In this document: positions 6,449 through 13,935 of the stretch, piece after piece | Layout: every line of letters begins with the position of its first letter | Position numbering within the stretch: position 1 is the first letter of the stretch | From: Acidobacteriota bacterium | Lineage (GTDB): Bacteria > Acidobacteriota > JAAYUB01 | Assembly (NCBI GenBank): GCA_012517875.1 | Contig: JAAYUB010000037.1 | Span: 1-32,508 of the forward strand | Direction of reading: 5' to 3' | DNA length: 32,508 bases | Translations under genes and position numbers: made by a program | The notes under the pieces: generated by a model | What the model was told of the DNA's origin: nothing | The model's input: only the letters and a program-made list of their open reading frames with translations | Database searches by the model: none

Positions 6449-7678
6449 TCAGTCGCGGCGGTAGTCGGCCTGCACCGCGGATTGGACGATGATTAAGTCT
6501 GTGCCCGTCTGCAGGTCGCGGACGTGCAGGTCCAGCATGTAAATGTAGTACAGCCGGTGGGCGGCCGCGTCCAGCCAGACCGGGCGCAGCGCGGTATCGG
6601 CGAGCTTCCGCTCGGATTCCGCCGCCGCGGGCCGCAACCAGACTTCCTGGGCGGTGCCGTCCAAGGCATGCCGGCCGTACAGGATGGTACCGTCGGCGAA
6701 CGCCAGCGGGTAGCGATAAGCGGACTGGTCGGCCGCCGCCCAGCGCGGTTCCAGTCCGGAACCGTCCGGATGCATTCGGGCGATGCGCGGCCGGGAGGCA
6801 TACCGCCGCTCATCCAGCGGGATCTGGTCATCCACCGTGAAATAGATCCAGTCCGCCGGTCCCCACGCCACCGACAGGAGCCAGCCTCGCGCGTTGCCCA
6901 GCGAGAAGGCCGGGTGCGGGCTGGGGTTGGGCCGGGCCGCCGCGTCCAGCACGTAGAGGGATTTCTCGCCGGCGGCCGCCAGGCTGGTGCCGTCGGCGCT
7001 CCGCGCAATGTGCCGGATACCGTGGCCGCGGAGCACCGCCTCCGTCCGGCCCGTAGCCGGCTCGTGGCGGAAAACGCCCAGGTATTTGCGGTCGGCCGGT
7101 TTGTGGAAGGTGCCGTCCACGCCGTAGTAGACCGCTTGGCCGCCGGGTGCCCAGGTCGGCGCCCAGGCGTTGAAGCCCCGCAGGTTCAGCCGGAGCGGCC
7201 GGTCCTGGTTGCCGAAGGCGTCGGTCAGGGTGAGCGTGCCCGCCGGTTTGGCGTCCGCGGGCAAGACCTTGCCTTCGGGGGAGAGATACAGCCCCCGGTT
7301 CAACGCCAGCCGCGCCGCCGGTGCGGGGCCTCCGGCGGGCAGAATGGCGTCCAGCCGGACCACCTGGCCCGGATCGCGGATCACCACAAGCTTGCGCGCC
7401 ACCGCCCGCCCAGACGCCGTGAAGGTCAGCATGCGCACGCCTGCCGGCAGCCGCAACTGGTAGGCGCCATCGGCGCCGGTGACGGCGCGCTGCTTGTCCC
7501 AGACGACGGTGACGCTGGCCAGCGGCTGCCAGGCGTCCCCATCCACGACGCGTCCGGTGACCGTGGCCGTGGGGCGTGGCGCGGCAGTCGCCACGCCCAG
7601 GGCCAGCACCAGCAGCAGGACGGCGGCACCGCGGGCCGGCCGGCTCTTACCAGCCGCTGAAGAAGTCGCCCACCGCAT
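6449..7678 (-). CDS. Exported protein: carboxypeptidase-regulatory-like domain plus beta-propeller
   Basis: A 409-residue protein. The signal peptide is MRWATSSAAGKSRPARGAA followed by VLLLVLALGVATA. Residues ~36-110 resemble a carboxypeptidase regulatory-like Ig fold (VTGRVVDGDAWQPLASVTV, TGADGAYQLRLPAG). The rest has TolB/WD40-like repeats typical of a beta-propeller: NAWAPTWAPGGQAVYY, IRHIARSADGTSLAAAG, LLSVAWGPADWIYF, ARMHPDGSGLEPRW. No catalytic residues are evident; it probably binds protein or glycan at the cell surface or in the periplasm. ATG 7678 gives the best signal peptide and overlaps the upstream C39 gene by 32 bases, so the two are translationally coupled. It ends in a convergent arrangement with the BLUF gene, with a terminator beyond. 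Confidence 0.7.
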   Translation of the reverse strand: MRWATSSAAGKSRPARGAAVLLLVLALGVATAAPRPTATVTGRVVDGDAWQPLASVTVVWDKQRAVTGADGAYQLRLPAGVRMLTFTASGRAVARKLVVIRDPGQVVRLDAILPAGGPAPAARLALNRGLYLSPEGKVLPADAKPAGTLTLTDAFGNQDRPLRLNLRGFNAWAPTWAPGGQAVYYGVDGTFHKPADRKYLGVFRHEPATGRTEAVLRGHGIRHIARSADGTSLAAAGEKSLYVLDAAARPNPSPHPAFSLGNARGWLLSVAWGPADWIYFTVDDQIPLDERRYASRPRIARMHPDGSGLEPRWAAADQSAYRYPLAFADGTILYGRHALDGTAQEVWLRPAAAESERKLADTALRPVWLDAAAHRLYYIYMLDLHVRDLQTGTDLIIVQSAVQADYRRD

Positions 7679-8870
7679 CCGCCACCCCGCCAAAGAAGTC
7701 GCCCACGCCCTCGACAATGCCGCTGCCGATGTCCAGGAAACCCTCGCCGATGCCGCTGAAGAATCCGCCGACGTCGCCGCTGAACAGGTCCTCGAAGCCC
7801 TGGCCCCAGGAGTCGAACGCCTCGCCGAAGCCGCCCACCACGTCGCTGAATCCTGCGCCGACGCCGTCGATGATGTCGCCGAAGGGCTGGACCAGGTTTT
7901 CCACCACCGGGATGCCTTCCACGCTGTCGCTCAGCCACTGGCCCGCCAGGGAGACGGCGCCTCCGACCGCGCCGCCCACCGTCTGGACGATGCCGCCGGG
8001 AAAGCCGATGAAGCCGTGGAGCCAGCTGCCGACGCTGTCGGGGTCGTACAGGCGGTTTAAATTGTTGGTCAGATTGGCGAAGCCCTCGGAGAAGCAGGTG
8101 GTGCCCTCGATACCGTCGAACCGGCTGGACGGAAGATCGGTGCCGGCCGGGCCGTACACGTTGAAGTAGTTCTCGAATCCGCCGATGGGGGCGCTCCACT
8201 TCTGCTTGAATTCCGACAGCAGCATGGTTTCCTCATTGCCGGTCGCCGGGTCATGGTAGATGACGGTCTCTTCGCCGGTGGTCGCGTCCTTGCCGTAGCC
8301 GGTGACGGCGATGTAATGCAGTTTGGTGGGATCGGAGGAACCGTCCGCGGAGATCAGCGCCTGGCACGGCAGGCCGCGGTCAATGTACCCCTTCAACTCC
8401 TCCCAGGTGCCGTTGTTGTATCCTTCCGCAGCCAGGCCCATGTCCTGGGCATACTCCAGCAGGTCGCGGGGCGAGGTGAACACGTCCATGCGCCGGATGG
8501 CCTTGTCGATGTCGCCCTGGGTGATGCTCTGGCCGGTGAGGTAGCTCAGGATCATGGCCAGGCTGGTGGTGCCGCAGCCGTTGGTGCTGCCCTGGTCGTA
8601 GTTGGGCATCTGATCCTCGTTGGGGATGCTGTGGGTGTCGCCGTGAATGACCGCCGTCAGCATCATCTGCAATTGCTCCACCGAGCCATGAGCCACCTGC
8701 TGGTTTCCGCTGACCGCATCCAGCACGTTGCCGGCCACCTGCTGTGCGCCGACGATGCCGTCGGTGAACTGATGCGGGGCAGCCTGCTGGACATCCTGCT
8801 TCGTATCGATGGTCTGCTGAGATTCCGGAAGCTCAATCGGTCCTTTTCCGCCGACACCACCTACGGACAT
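7647..8870 (-). CDS. C39-like cysteine peptidase with glycine-zipper C-terminal tail
   Basis: A 407-residue protein. Residues ~80-240 form a papain-like Peptidase_C39_2 domain: Gln93 (oxyanion) and Cys99 in YDQGSTNGCGTTSLAMILSYL, His185 in KLHYIAVTGYG and Asp207 in VIYHDPATG. All catalytic positions are present. The N-terminal 80 residues are Gln-rich and soluble; no signal peptide is visible. Residues ~280-407 are a Gly-rich amphipathic tail with repeated GxxxG patterns (GGAVGGAVSLAG, GFSDVVGGFGEAF, GGFFSGIGEGF, GVGDFFGGVADAVGDFF), like glycine zippers that insert in or pack on membranes. ATG 8870 is chosen because GGGAGGT precedes it. It heads an operon with the exported propeller protein. 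It may be a secreted effector or toxin-like peptidase; that is inference. Confidence 0.75.
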   Translation of the reverse strand: MSVGGVGGKGPIELPESQQTIDTKQDVQQAAPHQFTDGIVGAQQVAGNVLDAVSGNQQVAHGSVEQLQMMLTAVIHGDTHSIPNEDQMPNYDQGSTNGCGTTSLAMILSYLTGQSITQGDIDKAIRRMDVFTSPRDLLEYAQDMGLAAEGYNNGTWEELKGYIDRGLPCQALISADGSSDPTKLHYIAVTGYGKDATTGEETVIYHDPATGNEETMLLSEFKQKWSAPIGGFENYFNVYGPAGTDLPSSRFDGIEGTTCFSEGFANLTNNLNRLYDPDSVGSWLHGFIGFPGGIVQTVGGAVGGAVSLAGQWLSDSVEGIPVVENLVQPFGDIIDGVGAGFSDVVGGFGEAFDSWGQGFEDLFSGDVGGFFSGIGEGFLDIGSGIVEGVGDFFGGVADAVGDFFSGW

Positions 8871-8895
8871 AGGCACCTCCCATGGCATGAATGAT

Positions 8896-8919
8896 GTGCT
8901 GTATATTTATCGACAGCAC
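8896..8919. promoter_or_regulatory. Perfect dyad upstream of the C39 gene
   Basis: GTGCTGT and ACAGCAC are perfect inverted arms with a 10-base AT-rich centre. The site lies 26-49 bases upstream of the C39 start in the 154-base divergent gap. It could be an operator or a leader hairpin. Confidence 0.35.
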
Positions 8920-9009
8920 GGCAGAGAAATTTCGCATTTTTTTGTTAATTTTTTCAGGCAAATCGACGTGGTGCTTGCGGCGGGCAGCTGGTCCGGCGGA
9001 CGTCTCATC

Positions 9010-9018
9010 TGGCATAAT
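9010..9018 (+). promoter_or_regulatory. Extended -10 promoter giving a leaderless mRNA
   Basis: TGG-CATAAT is an extended -10 element. Only six bases (ACATCC) separate it from the ATG at 9025, so transcription should begin at or next to the start codon. No ribosome site is present. Confidence 0.5.
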
Positions 9019-9024
9019 ACATCC

Positions 9025-9684
9025 ATGAGCGATCTGGGGTGGGAACTGGTCATTGTGGCCGTCTGGCTGGCGGGGATGCGGCTGACCCACGACCTGCTGA
9101 GCGGGGCCGTGCGGCGGGGCTGGCTGTCGGCCTTCGCCGCCCGAAAGACGTTCCACGTGGCGCTGGGTATGTGGGTGATCCCGCTGGTTCACGCCTTGAC
9201 GCGGGCCTGGCTGTTCCTGTCGGTCCTCACCCTGATCCTGGCCGGCAACGCGGACGCCAACTGGCGACGCCACCGGGCGGCCATCCGGCTGTCGCGCGGC
9301 GTTTACTACCTGGCCGTGGCGGTTCTGCCGCTGCTGGCGCTGGCATGGAGCTGGCCGGCCGGCCGCCGAGCTGAGCTGGTGCTGGCTGTGCTGGCCATGA
9401 GCGCCGGGGACGCCGCCGCCGCGACCGCGGGCCGGAAGCTGGGCGGTCCGCGCCTGCCGTGGACGGGCAAATCGCTGGCCGGAGCCGCCGTTAATGCCTT
9501 GACCATCATGGGGATCGTGACGATCGGCGGCCACTTCGGCTACGGGTTCGCCCTGCCGGCACTGCTGCCCGCCGCTGGCGCCGCGGCCGCCGCCGGTGCG
9601 GCCGCTGAGGTGACGCTTCCCGGCTGGCTGGACAACCCGGCCATGCTGGTCACGGTGCTGCTCGTGCTGGTGGCGATGCTGTAG
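9025..9684 (+). CDS. Dolichol/phytol-kinase-like integral membrane protein
   Basis: A 219-residue protein with about six or seven hydrophobic segments. It carries motifs of the SEC59/phytol kinase (CTP-dependent polyprenol kinase) family: Arg40-Lys41-Thr-Phe-His44 (RKTFHVALG), then MSAGDAAAATAGRKLG with Asp129, followed by a Gly/Lys segment TGKSLAGA (Lys149, Ser150). Family members phosphorylate a lipid alcohol, using CTP, at the inner membrane; the substrate here is unknown. The protein could also be a distant CDP-diglyceride synthetase relative. I chose ATG 9025 rather than the ATG at 8887 because the upstream residues are unlike the family and the -10 element lies just before 9025. It is divergent from the C39 operon and convergent with the radical SAM gene. 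Confidence 0.7.
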   Translation: MSDLGWELVIVAVWLAGMRLTHDLLSGAVRRGWLSAFAARKTFHVALGMWVIPLVHALTRAWLFLSVLTLILAGNADANWRRHRAAIRLSRGVYYLAVAVLPLLALAWSWPAGRRAELVLAVLAMSAGDAAAATAGRKLGGPRLPWTGKSLAGAAVNALTIMGIVTIGGHFGYGFALPALLPAAGAAAAAGAAAEVTLPGWLDNPAMLVTVLLVLVAML

Positions 9685-9689
9685 GGGAA

Positions 9690-9985
9690 TGGACATCGGA
9701 TTTCGGCCATCGGACTTCGTGCTCGCCATCGTGATCGTAATCGTAATCGTAATCGAGGCTCGGGACTCGGGGCTGGAGACTCGTGCCCGTAACGCGGATA
9801 TCGGACTTCGGATCTGGGACCTAGGTTCTGGGGCCTGGTTTCCGGATCCCGGATTCAGTCCCAAGTCCCATGTCCCAGGGACGCGAACGAGGCTCGGGTC
9901 CAGAAGCTCGAGTCCCGAACCCAAAACATCGAGTCACGATCATGATCACAAGTACGATTTCGATTACGAATTACGATTTTGAATA
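9690..9985. repeat. Composite intergenic repeat, copies IIa (reverse) and IIb (forward)
   Basis: This gap between convergent genes has no gene. From 9718 to 9838 the modules run in reverse complement: D (ATCGTAATCGTAATCG), C (CTCGGGACTCGGGG), link (GCCCGTAACGCGGAT), B (ATCGGACTTCGGAT), A (GGTTCTGGGGCCTGG). From 9880 a forward partial copy follows: link (GACGCGAACGAGG), C (CTCGAGTCCCGAACC), D (GATTACGAATTACGA). Confidence 0.75.
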
Positions 9986-9997
9986 CGAAAGAGGTTC

Positions 9998-11161
9998 TTA
10001 CCCCCGGTTTCGCAGCACCGTGTAGAACGCCACCGAGCGTAGCAGGCGGCTGGCGCGGCAGGCGGCGGCGGGGAGCGACGGCCGGGCCGGACGCGGGTAC
10101 GAGCCGGCGGGCAGCGTGGCGGGTGGCGTGCCCTGAGCGCTCACGGCGGGGCAGTCGGTGTCCTGGTTTGCGACCACTCCGGTGCGTCCGTGGGTGACGG
10201 CGGGGCAGCCCCCGCGGCACCCCGCCCACGCGGGGCAGGCGGCGCAGGCGGCTGCGGGTGACCGCCGGCGGATGGCCTCGAGCGCCGGGTGAGTGCGCCA
10301 GAGCCCCACCAGGTCGTCGCGGTCCAGGCTGCCCAGCGGCTGGCGCAGGCGACAATAGTACACGTCGCCGGTGGCGCCGTTGACCTCCACGAGCTCGGTC
10401 CGCTCGCAGCGGCACAGCGCGGTGTCCAGTCCCCACAGCCCCCGGGTCAGATCCGGGTGGCGGGCGACGAGGCGGTGGGCCAGCGGGTCGAACAGGAGCA
10501 GCGGCCGGCGGTAGCCGATTTCCCGGGCGTGCGCCAGGATCCGGCGGTAGGCGTCCCAGTAATCCGCCGCGCCGGCCAGATCGTAGCGCGCGGCCTCTCC
10601 GGCGTGCACCGGCCGGGCGAACTTGGCGCCGGCCACCCCGAGCGTCCGGGTCAGGTCCAGGAGCCGGGGCGCCTCCTCCAGGTTCGCCTCCGGCAGCAGG
10701 ACGAGGCTGAGGATCACGAACAGTCCCGCGTCCCGCAGCGCTTCGATGCCGGCCCGCGTCGGCGCCCAGGAGCCCGGGCCGCGCACCTGCTCGAACGTCG
10801 CCGGCTCCGCTCCGTCCACGCTGACCTGCACCATCCGCAGGCCGGCCTGCCGGAGCGACCGGGCCCGCGCTGCGTCGAGCGCCATGGCGTTGGTGGCCAG
10901 GCGCACGCGGAAGCCCCGCCGCCGGGCCAGGCGGATCACCGCCTTGAGGTCGTCGCGCAGGGTGGGTTCGCCGCCGCTCAGGGTCAGGATGCGCCGGCCC
11001 CGCTCGCCGTGGGCGCGCGCGAACCGGCGGAACTCCGAAAGAATCTGCGCCACGCGGTCGAGACCGGGATCGGCATGGACACCGGCCGCGTCCCAGTAGC
11101 AGTGAGCGCAGCGGGCGTTGCAGCGCTCGGTGAGCGTGAGGTGGAAGCGGTGTCCCGGCAT
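9998..11161 (-). CDS. Radical SAM protein with SPASM-type C-terminal domain
   Basis: A 387-residue protein. Cys14, Cys18 and Cys21 (CNARCAHC) bind the SAM-coordinating [4Fe-4S] cluster, and GGEP (63-66) is the SAM-binding motif. The C-terminal half has eight further Cys (250, 252, 270, 306, 309, 315, 319, 337) in a SPASM-like arrangement (LCRCERTE, VYYCRL, CAACPAWAGCRGGCP) that would hold auxiliary iron-sulfur clusters. Such enzymes modify peptides or proteins (RiPP or enzyme maturation), among other substrates. The ~50-residue tail after Cys337 is Pro/Arg-rich and not part of the family core. ATG 11161 follows GGGAG at good spacing. It lies 32 bases after the SDH/ClpP-class protease gene on the same strand, probably in one operon. 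No precursor peptide gene is visible nearby. Confidence 0.85.
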   Translation of the reverse strand: MPGHRFHLTLTERCNARCAHCYWDAAGVHADPGLDRVAQILSEFRRFARAHGERGRRILTLSGGEPTLRDDLKAVIRLARRRGFRVRLATNAMALDAARARSLRQAGLRMVQVSVDGAEPATFEQVRGPGSWAPTRAGIEALRDAGLFVILSLVLLPEANLEEAPRLLDLTRTLGVAGAKFARPVHAGEAARYDLAGAADYWDAYRRILAHAREIGYRRPLLLFDPLAHRLVARHPDLTRGLWGLDTALCRCERTELVEVNGATGDVYYCRLRQPLGSLDRDDLVGLWRTHPALEAIRRRSPAAACAACPAWAGCRGGCPAVTHGRTGVVANQDTDCPAVSAQGTPPATLPAGSYPRPARPSLPAAACRASRLLRSVAFYTVLRNRG

Positions 11162-11193
11162 GTCCGTCGGCTCCCGGCGGGCGGCCCGCCCGG

Positions 11194-12201
11194 TCAGGCC
11201 AGGTGGAACATCTGCTTGCGGATCTTGCCGTCGATCCGCTCAACCAGCCGCCAGCAGCTGTTGTCGTTCAGCGGCACCCAGCGGCGCTCCTCGGTGCGGT
11301 AGAACCAGTCCTTGTCCGTCTGGAAGTAGAGCTGGACGTCGCGCGTCTCGATGATGTTCAGGATCTCGTTGTTGTGACTGCGGATCTCGCTGAAGTCGGT
11401 GACGGCGCGCTGCCCCATCTCGGCGTAGATCAGGTTCAGGTCGATGAGCAGGTCGTGCACCGCCGGCTCGAGCTCGCGCACCGCCAGACCCAGCCGGCGC
11501 GCCTCGCTCGAGAGGATGGGGTACGAGTGCGACGGGTAGCGGGTGTTCAGGGTGTGGGCGATCCGCTCGGCCGTGGCCTCGTCCTGGATATGGTACGACA
11601 GGATCTCCTTGCAGAGCATGATGGAGAGCGAGTCGGCCCGGTCCACCGCGCCGATGACCAGCGGGTGGACGTGGGCGAAGAGCGCCTGGTACGGGTTGGA
11701 CTGCTCCACCTGTTTCTCCCGGTCCCAAAGTCCGATGACGCGCTTGAGCTCGTCCAGACTGACGCTCACCCGCTCGTTGTCGCGGTCCACCGGGGACAGC
11801 GGGTGCGTCAGCGACGTGTCGATGGCCGTGAGGTGGGCCATCGGGCCCATGTGCAGCTCGTTGGCGCCCAGCGCGATCATGGTGGCCGCCGAGGCGCACT
11901 CCAGCGGAATCAGCGCGACGATCTCCCGAGCGTACTGGCGCAGCAGGTGGACGATCCGGAGCGCGGCCTGACCGTCGCCCCCTTCGGACTTGATGAAGAG
12001 GTAGAGGCGCTTCACCCGCCCGATCCGCTCCAGCATCTGGTGGACGGCGACGACGTCGTTGTCGCAGACCGAGCCGCTGGGGCTGTTCCAGTAGGTGATG
12101 AGCACGCCGTCCAGAAGGCCGGCCAGGCGTTGGATGATCTCCTGGGTCTGGCTGAACAGGACCGGCGGCTGCTTGATCTTGACGGGGGCATCATCGGCCA
12201 T
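11194..12201 (-). CDS. SDH/ClpP-class serine protease-like protein with C-terminal extension
   Basis: A 335-residue protein. Residues ~30-130 have the ClpP/crotonase-fold pattern of the serine dehydrogenase proteinase (SDH) family: RLYLFIKSEGGDGQAALRIVHLLRQY, where Gly74-Gly75 form the oxyanion loop, then ALIPLECASAATMIALGANELHMGP with Ser104 as the likely nucleophile. There is no signal peptide and no transmembrane segment before the domain, so it is probably cytosolic. Residues ~255-335 form an extra domain (DVQLYFQTDKDWFYRTEERRW, CWRLVERIDGKI). ATG 12201 follows AAGGAGATCGCC; the longer ORF upstream has no family match. It is followed by the SPASM enzyme. The substrate is unknown, and the catalytic assignment rests on motif only. 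Confidence 0.75.
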   Translation of the reverse strand: MADDAPVKIKQPPVLFSQTQEIIQRLAGLLDGVLITYWNSPSGSVCDNDVVAVHQMLERIGRVKRLYLFIKSEGGDGQAALRIVHLLRQYAREIVALIPLECASAATMIALGANELHMGPMAHLTAIDTSLTHPLSPVDRDNERVSVSLDELKRVIGLWDREKQVEQSNPYQALFAHVHPLVIGAVDRADSLSIMLCKEILSYHIQDEATAERIAHTLNTRYPSHSYPILSSEARRLGLAVRELEPAVHDLLIDLNLIYAEMGQRAVTDFSEIRSHNNEILNIIETRDVQLYFQTDKDWFYRTEERRWVPLNDNSCWRLVERIDGKIRKQMFHLA

Positions 12202-12431
12202 GGCGATCTCCTTGTGCGGCGGGGTGTCGGTGGGTATTGTACCCGAGGGGGCGGCGCATGTCACGCCGCGGGCGCCGCCGGGGACCTGCCGCTGAAAAAA
12301 AGTCTTGCCACGGCTCCACCGGCGGCAGTATACATGGTCTTTCATCAATATGACGATTCTGTGACCGGCATGTCAACTTTTCGCGATCCGGCGCCGTGAG
12401 GGCTGAATCAGCGCGGGAGGAGATGCAGCGG

Positions 12432-13184
12432 ATGCAGACCCATTTGGACACACGGGTGCGGGTGGCCGCGGAGATCGACCGGTTGATGGCGCGGGTGAAT
12501 CAGCTTGAAACCGTGGTCGCGGCGCTCGGCACCGACACGACTGTCGGCGGTATCGATCCCGACCTGTTGGAAGAAGCGCTCCACGCGCAGGAGCGTCTGG
12601 CCATGGCCGTGGAGAGCGCGGGGCTGGCCTGGTGGGACCACGACTTCACCACCGGCCGGGTGGTGCGCAGCGACAACTGGGCGCGGATGCTGGGGTATTC
12701 ACCCGGCGACATCGACGATCATGCCGCTGCGTGGAAGGAGCTGATCCACCCTGACGACCGGTCAGCTGTAGAAGAGGCGGCACGCCGCCACGAGAGCGGC
12801 GAGATTCCCGTGTTTGAGGTGGAACACCGGCTGCGCACCCGCGACGGCAGCTGGCGCTGGATCCTCAACTGGGGGCGCATCGTCGCCCGCGGCGCCGACG
12901 GCCGGCCGTTGCGGGCCCTGGGCGCCCAGCTGGACATCACCCGCCGCAAAACGGCCGAGATGGAAAAGGCTGAGCTCATCGGCAAGCTGGAGAAGGCGTT
13001 GGCCGAGATCCGCACCCTCCGGGGGATCATTCCCATCTGCGCCAGTTGCAAAAAAATCCGCGACTCCAGCGGCGCCTGGAACCAGTTGGAGCAGTACATT
13101 CGCGAACACTCCGAAGCCGAGTTCAGCCACGGCATTTGCCCCGACTGCGCCGCCAAGCTCTACCCGCAGCTGGCGGGGAAGTAG
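12432..13184 (+). CDS. PAS-domain sensor with C-terminal paired-CxxC module
   Basis: About 250 residues. An N-terminal coiled coil (EIDRLMARVNQLETVVAAL) leads to a PAS/PAC domain (LAMAVESAGLAWWDHDFTTG, MLGYSPGDI, LIHPDDR, EVEHRLRTRDGSWRWILNWG, LGAQLDITRRK). A second coiled coil (MEKAELIGKLEKALAEIRTL) joins it to a terminal module: GIIPICASCKKIRD, WNQLEQYIREHSEAEFSHGICPDCAAKLYP. This module has two CxxC pairs and looks like a small metal site; I know it from the ends of PAS and receiver proteins in Deltaproteobacteria and Acidobacteriota. No kinase or GGDEF domain follows. The start is uncertain: ATG 12432 has AGGAG at nine bases, ATG 12423 abuts that site, and GTG 12396 is the longest. It is divergent from the protease operon. 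Confidence 0.8.
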   Translation: MQTHLDTRVRVAAEIDRLMARVNQLETVVAALGTDTTVGGIDPDLLEEALHAQERLAMAVESAGLAWWDHDFTTGRVVRSDNWARMLGYSPGDIDDHAAAWKELIHPDDRSAVEEAARRHESGEIPVFEVEHRLRTRDGSWRWILNWGRIVARGADGRPLRALGAQLDITRRKTAEMEKAELIGKLEKALAEIRTLRGIIPICASCKKIRDSSGAWNQLEQYIREHSEAEFSHGICPDCAAKLYPQLAGK

Positions 13185-13189
13185 GGAAA

Positions 13190-13500
13190 GGAGATAGGAG
13201 AGTAGGAGAGTAGGAGAGTAGGAGAGTAGGGGAGTAGGCGGCGGCGTGATCGTGAGACGTCCTAGGTATTTGTACTCGTCATCGCAATCGTCATCGCACT
13301 CTGCATCGTCATCGTAATTGCAACCTTCACCGTCGTCTTCACCGAGTCTCAATGCTCGTTCTCGCAACGCAGACAATGGCTAGCGACCATCGGAAATCGG
13401 ACATCGGAAATCGGGAATCGGGAATCGGGAATCGGGAATTAGACCTTGGTCCTAAGTTCTGGACCCTGAATCACAGAACCCGGATTCTCATGCCCTTTCA
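13190..13500. repeat. Composite intergenic repeat, copy III (reverse), with microsatellites
   Basis: It begins six bases after the PAS gene stop with an 8-bp tandem array, GGAGAGTA in four perfect copies plus one variant (13197-13236). Reverse modules follow: D (CATCGTCATCGTAATTG, 13302-13320), C/link (GAGTCTCAATGCTCG, 13344-13358), B (CATCGGAAATCGGAC and a 7-bp array TCGGGAA x4, 13411-13438) and A (GGTCCTAAGTTCTGGACC, 13448-13465). Confidence 0.7.
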
Positions 13501-13683
13501 CCCAATCACCTCTCTAAAAAATTGCAATACATTGATATGAAACATGACACCTAATCAAACAATTTTGTTACTGGTGAGGCTGACGGCACCTGCGGGGCCG
13601 TAAGCGCTATTCACCTGTTCACCTATCGCCCATCTATCTCCCATTTACTCTATCCTATTTCATATCTCCTCACCGTTTACTGT
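13501..13683. other. Gene-free AT-richer spacer with TTCACC/TTTACT-type repeats
   Basis: No coding pattern is visible. The stretch 13600-13683 is made of short pyrimidine-rich words (TTCACCTGTTCACC, CTCACCGTTTACTGTTTACC) related to the end module found again at 15790-15820 and, inverted, at 15419-15445. The rest (13501-13600) shows nothing I recognise. Confidence 0.5.
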
Positions 13684-13821
13684 TTACCATTCCCCGTTCA
13701 CTCCCACAATCGTGCCGCCGGTGCCACGGCTGGTGAAAAGTTGCGCGACGCCCTTGAACAACACGTCGATGGTCTTGATGCGCTCGTGGTGCGTGTGATA
13801 GCGTTTGCGGTTGGGTTGCGG
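13684..13821 (-). pseudogene. Possible C-terminal gene remnant
   Basis: A minus-strand frame of 45 codons is open between TAA at 13822-13824 and TAA at 13684-13686. Its translation looks protein-like (RYHTHHERIKTIDVLFKGVA, then LFTSRGTGGTIVGVNGEW), unlike the repeats beside it. There is no start codon with a ribosome site and the family is not recognised. It may be the tail of a lost gene. The last codons come from the repeat module. Confidence 0.3.
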
Positions 13822-13935
13822 TTAGAATCGGCTGACAGTCAAGCGATTGATCCTCGGATTCATCGGTTTGGCCGCGGAGTGCGCCGGTTGGCCGATTGCC
13901 GTGTCAGCCCAGTGTTTTAGTCAAGGATGATCCAT

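Noticed and set aside
5293-6492. A long plus-strand frame from the repeat region across FmdB and BLUF
   Set aside because: Its translation is Arg/Gly/Pro-rich without domain features, it is antisense to the well-supported FmdB gene and out of frame with BLUF, and it starts in repeat DNA.
8887-9024. An N-terminal extension of the kinase-like protein
   Set aside because: The extra residues do not resemble the family, and the -10 element lies within the region, directly before the ATG at 9025.
12328-12333. TATACT on the minus strand as promoter of the SDH protease gene
   Set aside because: No matching -35 at the right distance; TTGACA at 12376-12371 is too far from it. A promoter probably lies in this gap but I cannot place it.
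13190-13500. A CRISPR-like array
   Set aside because: The units are 7-8 bp tandem repeats without spacers, and no cas gene is near.
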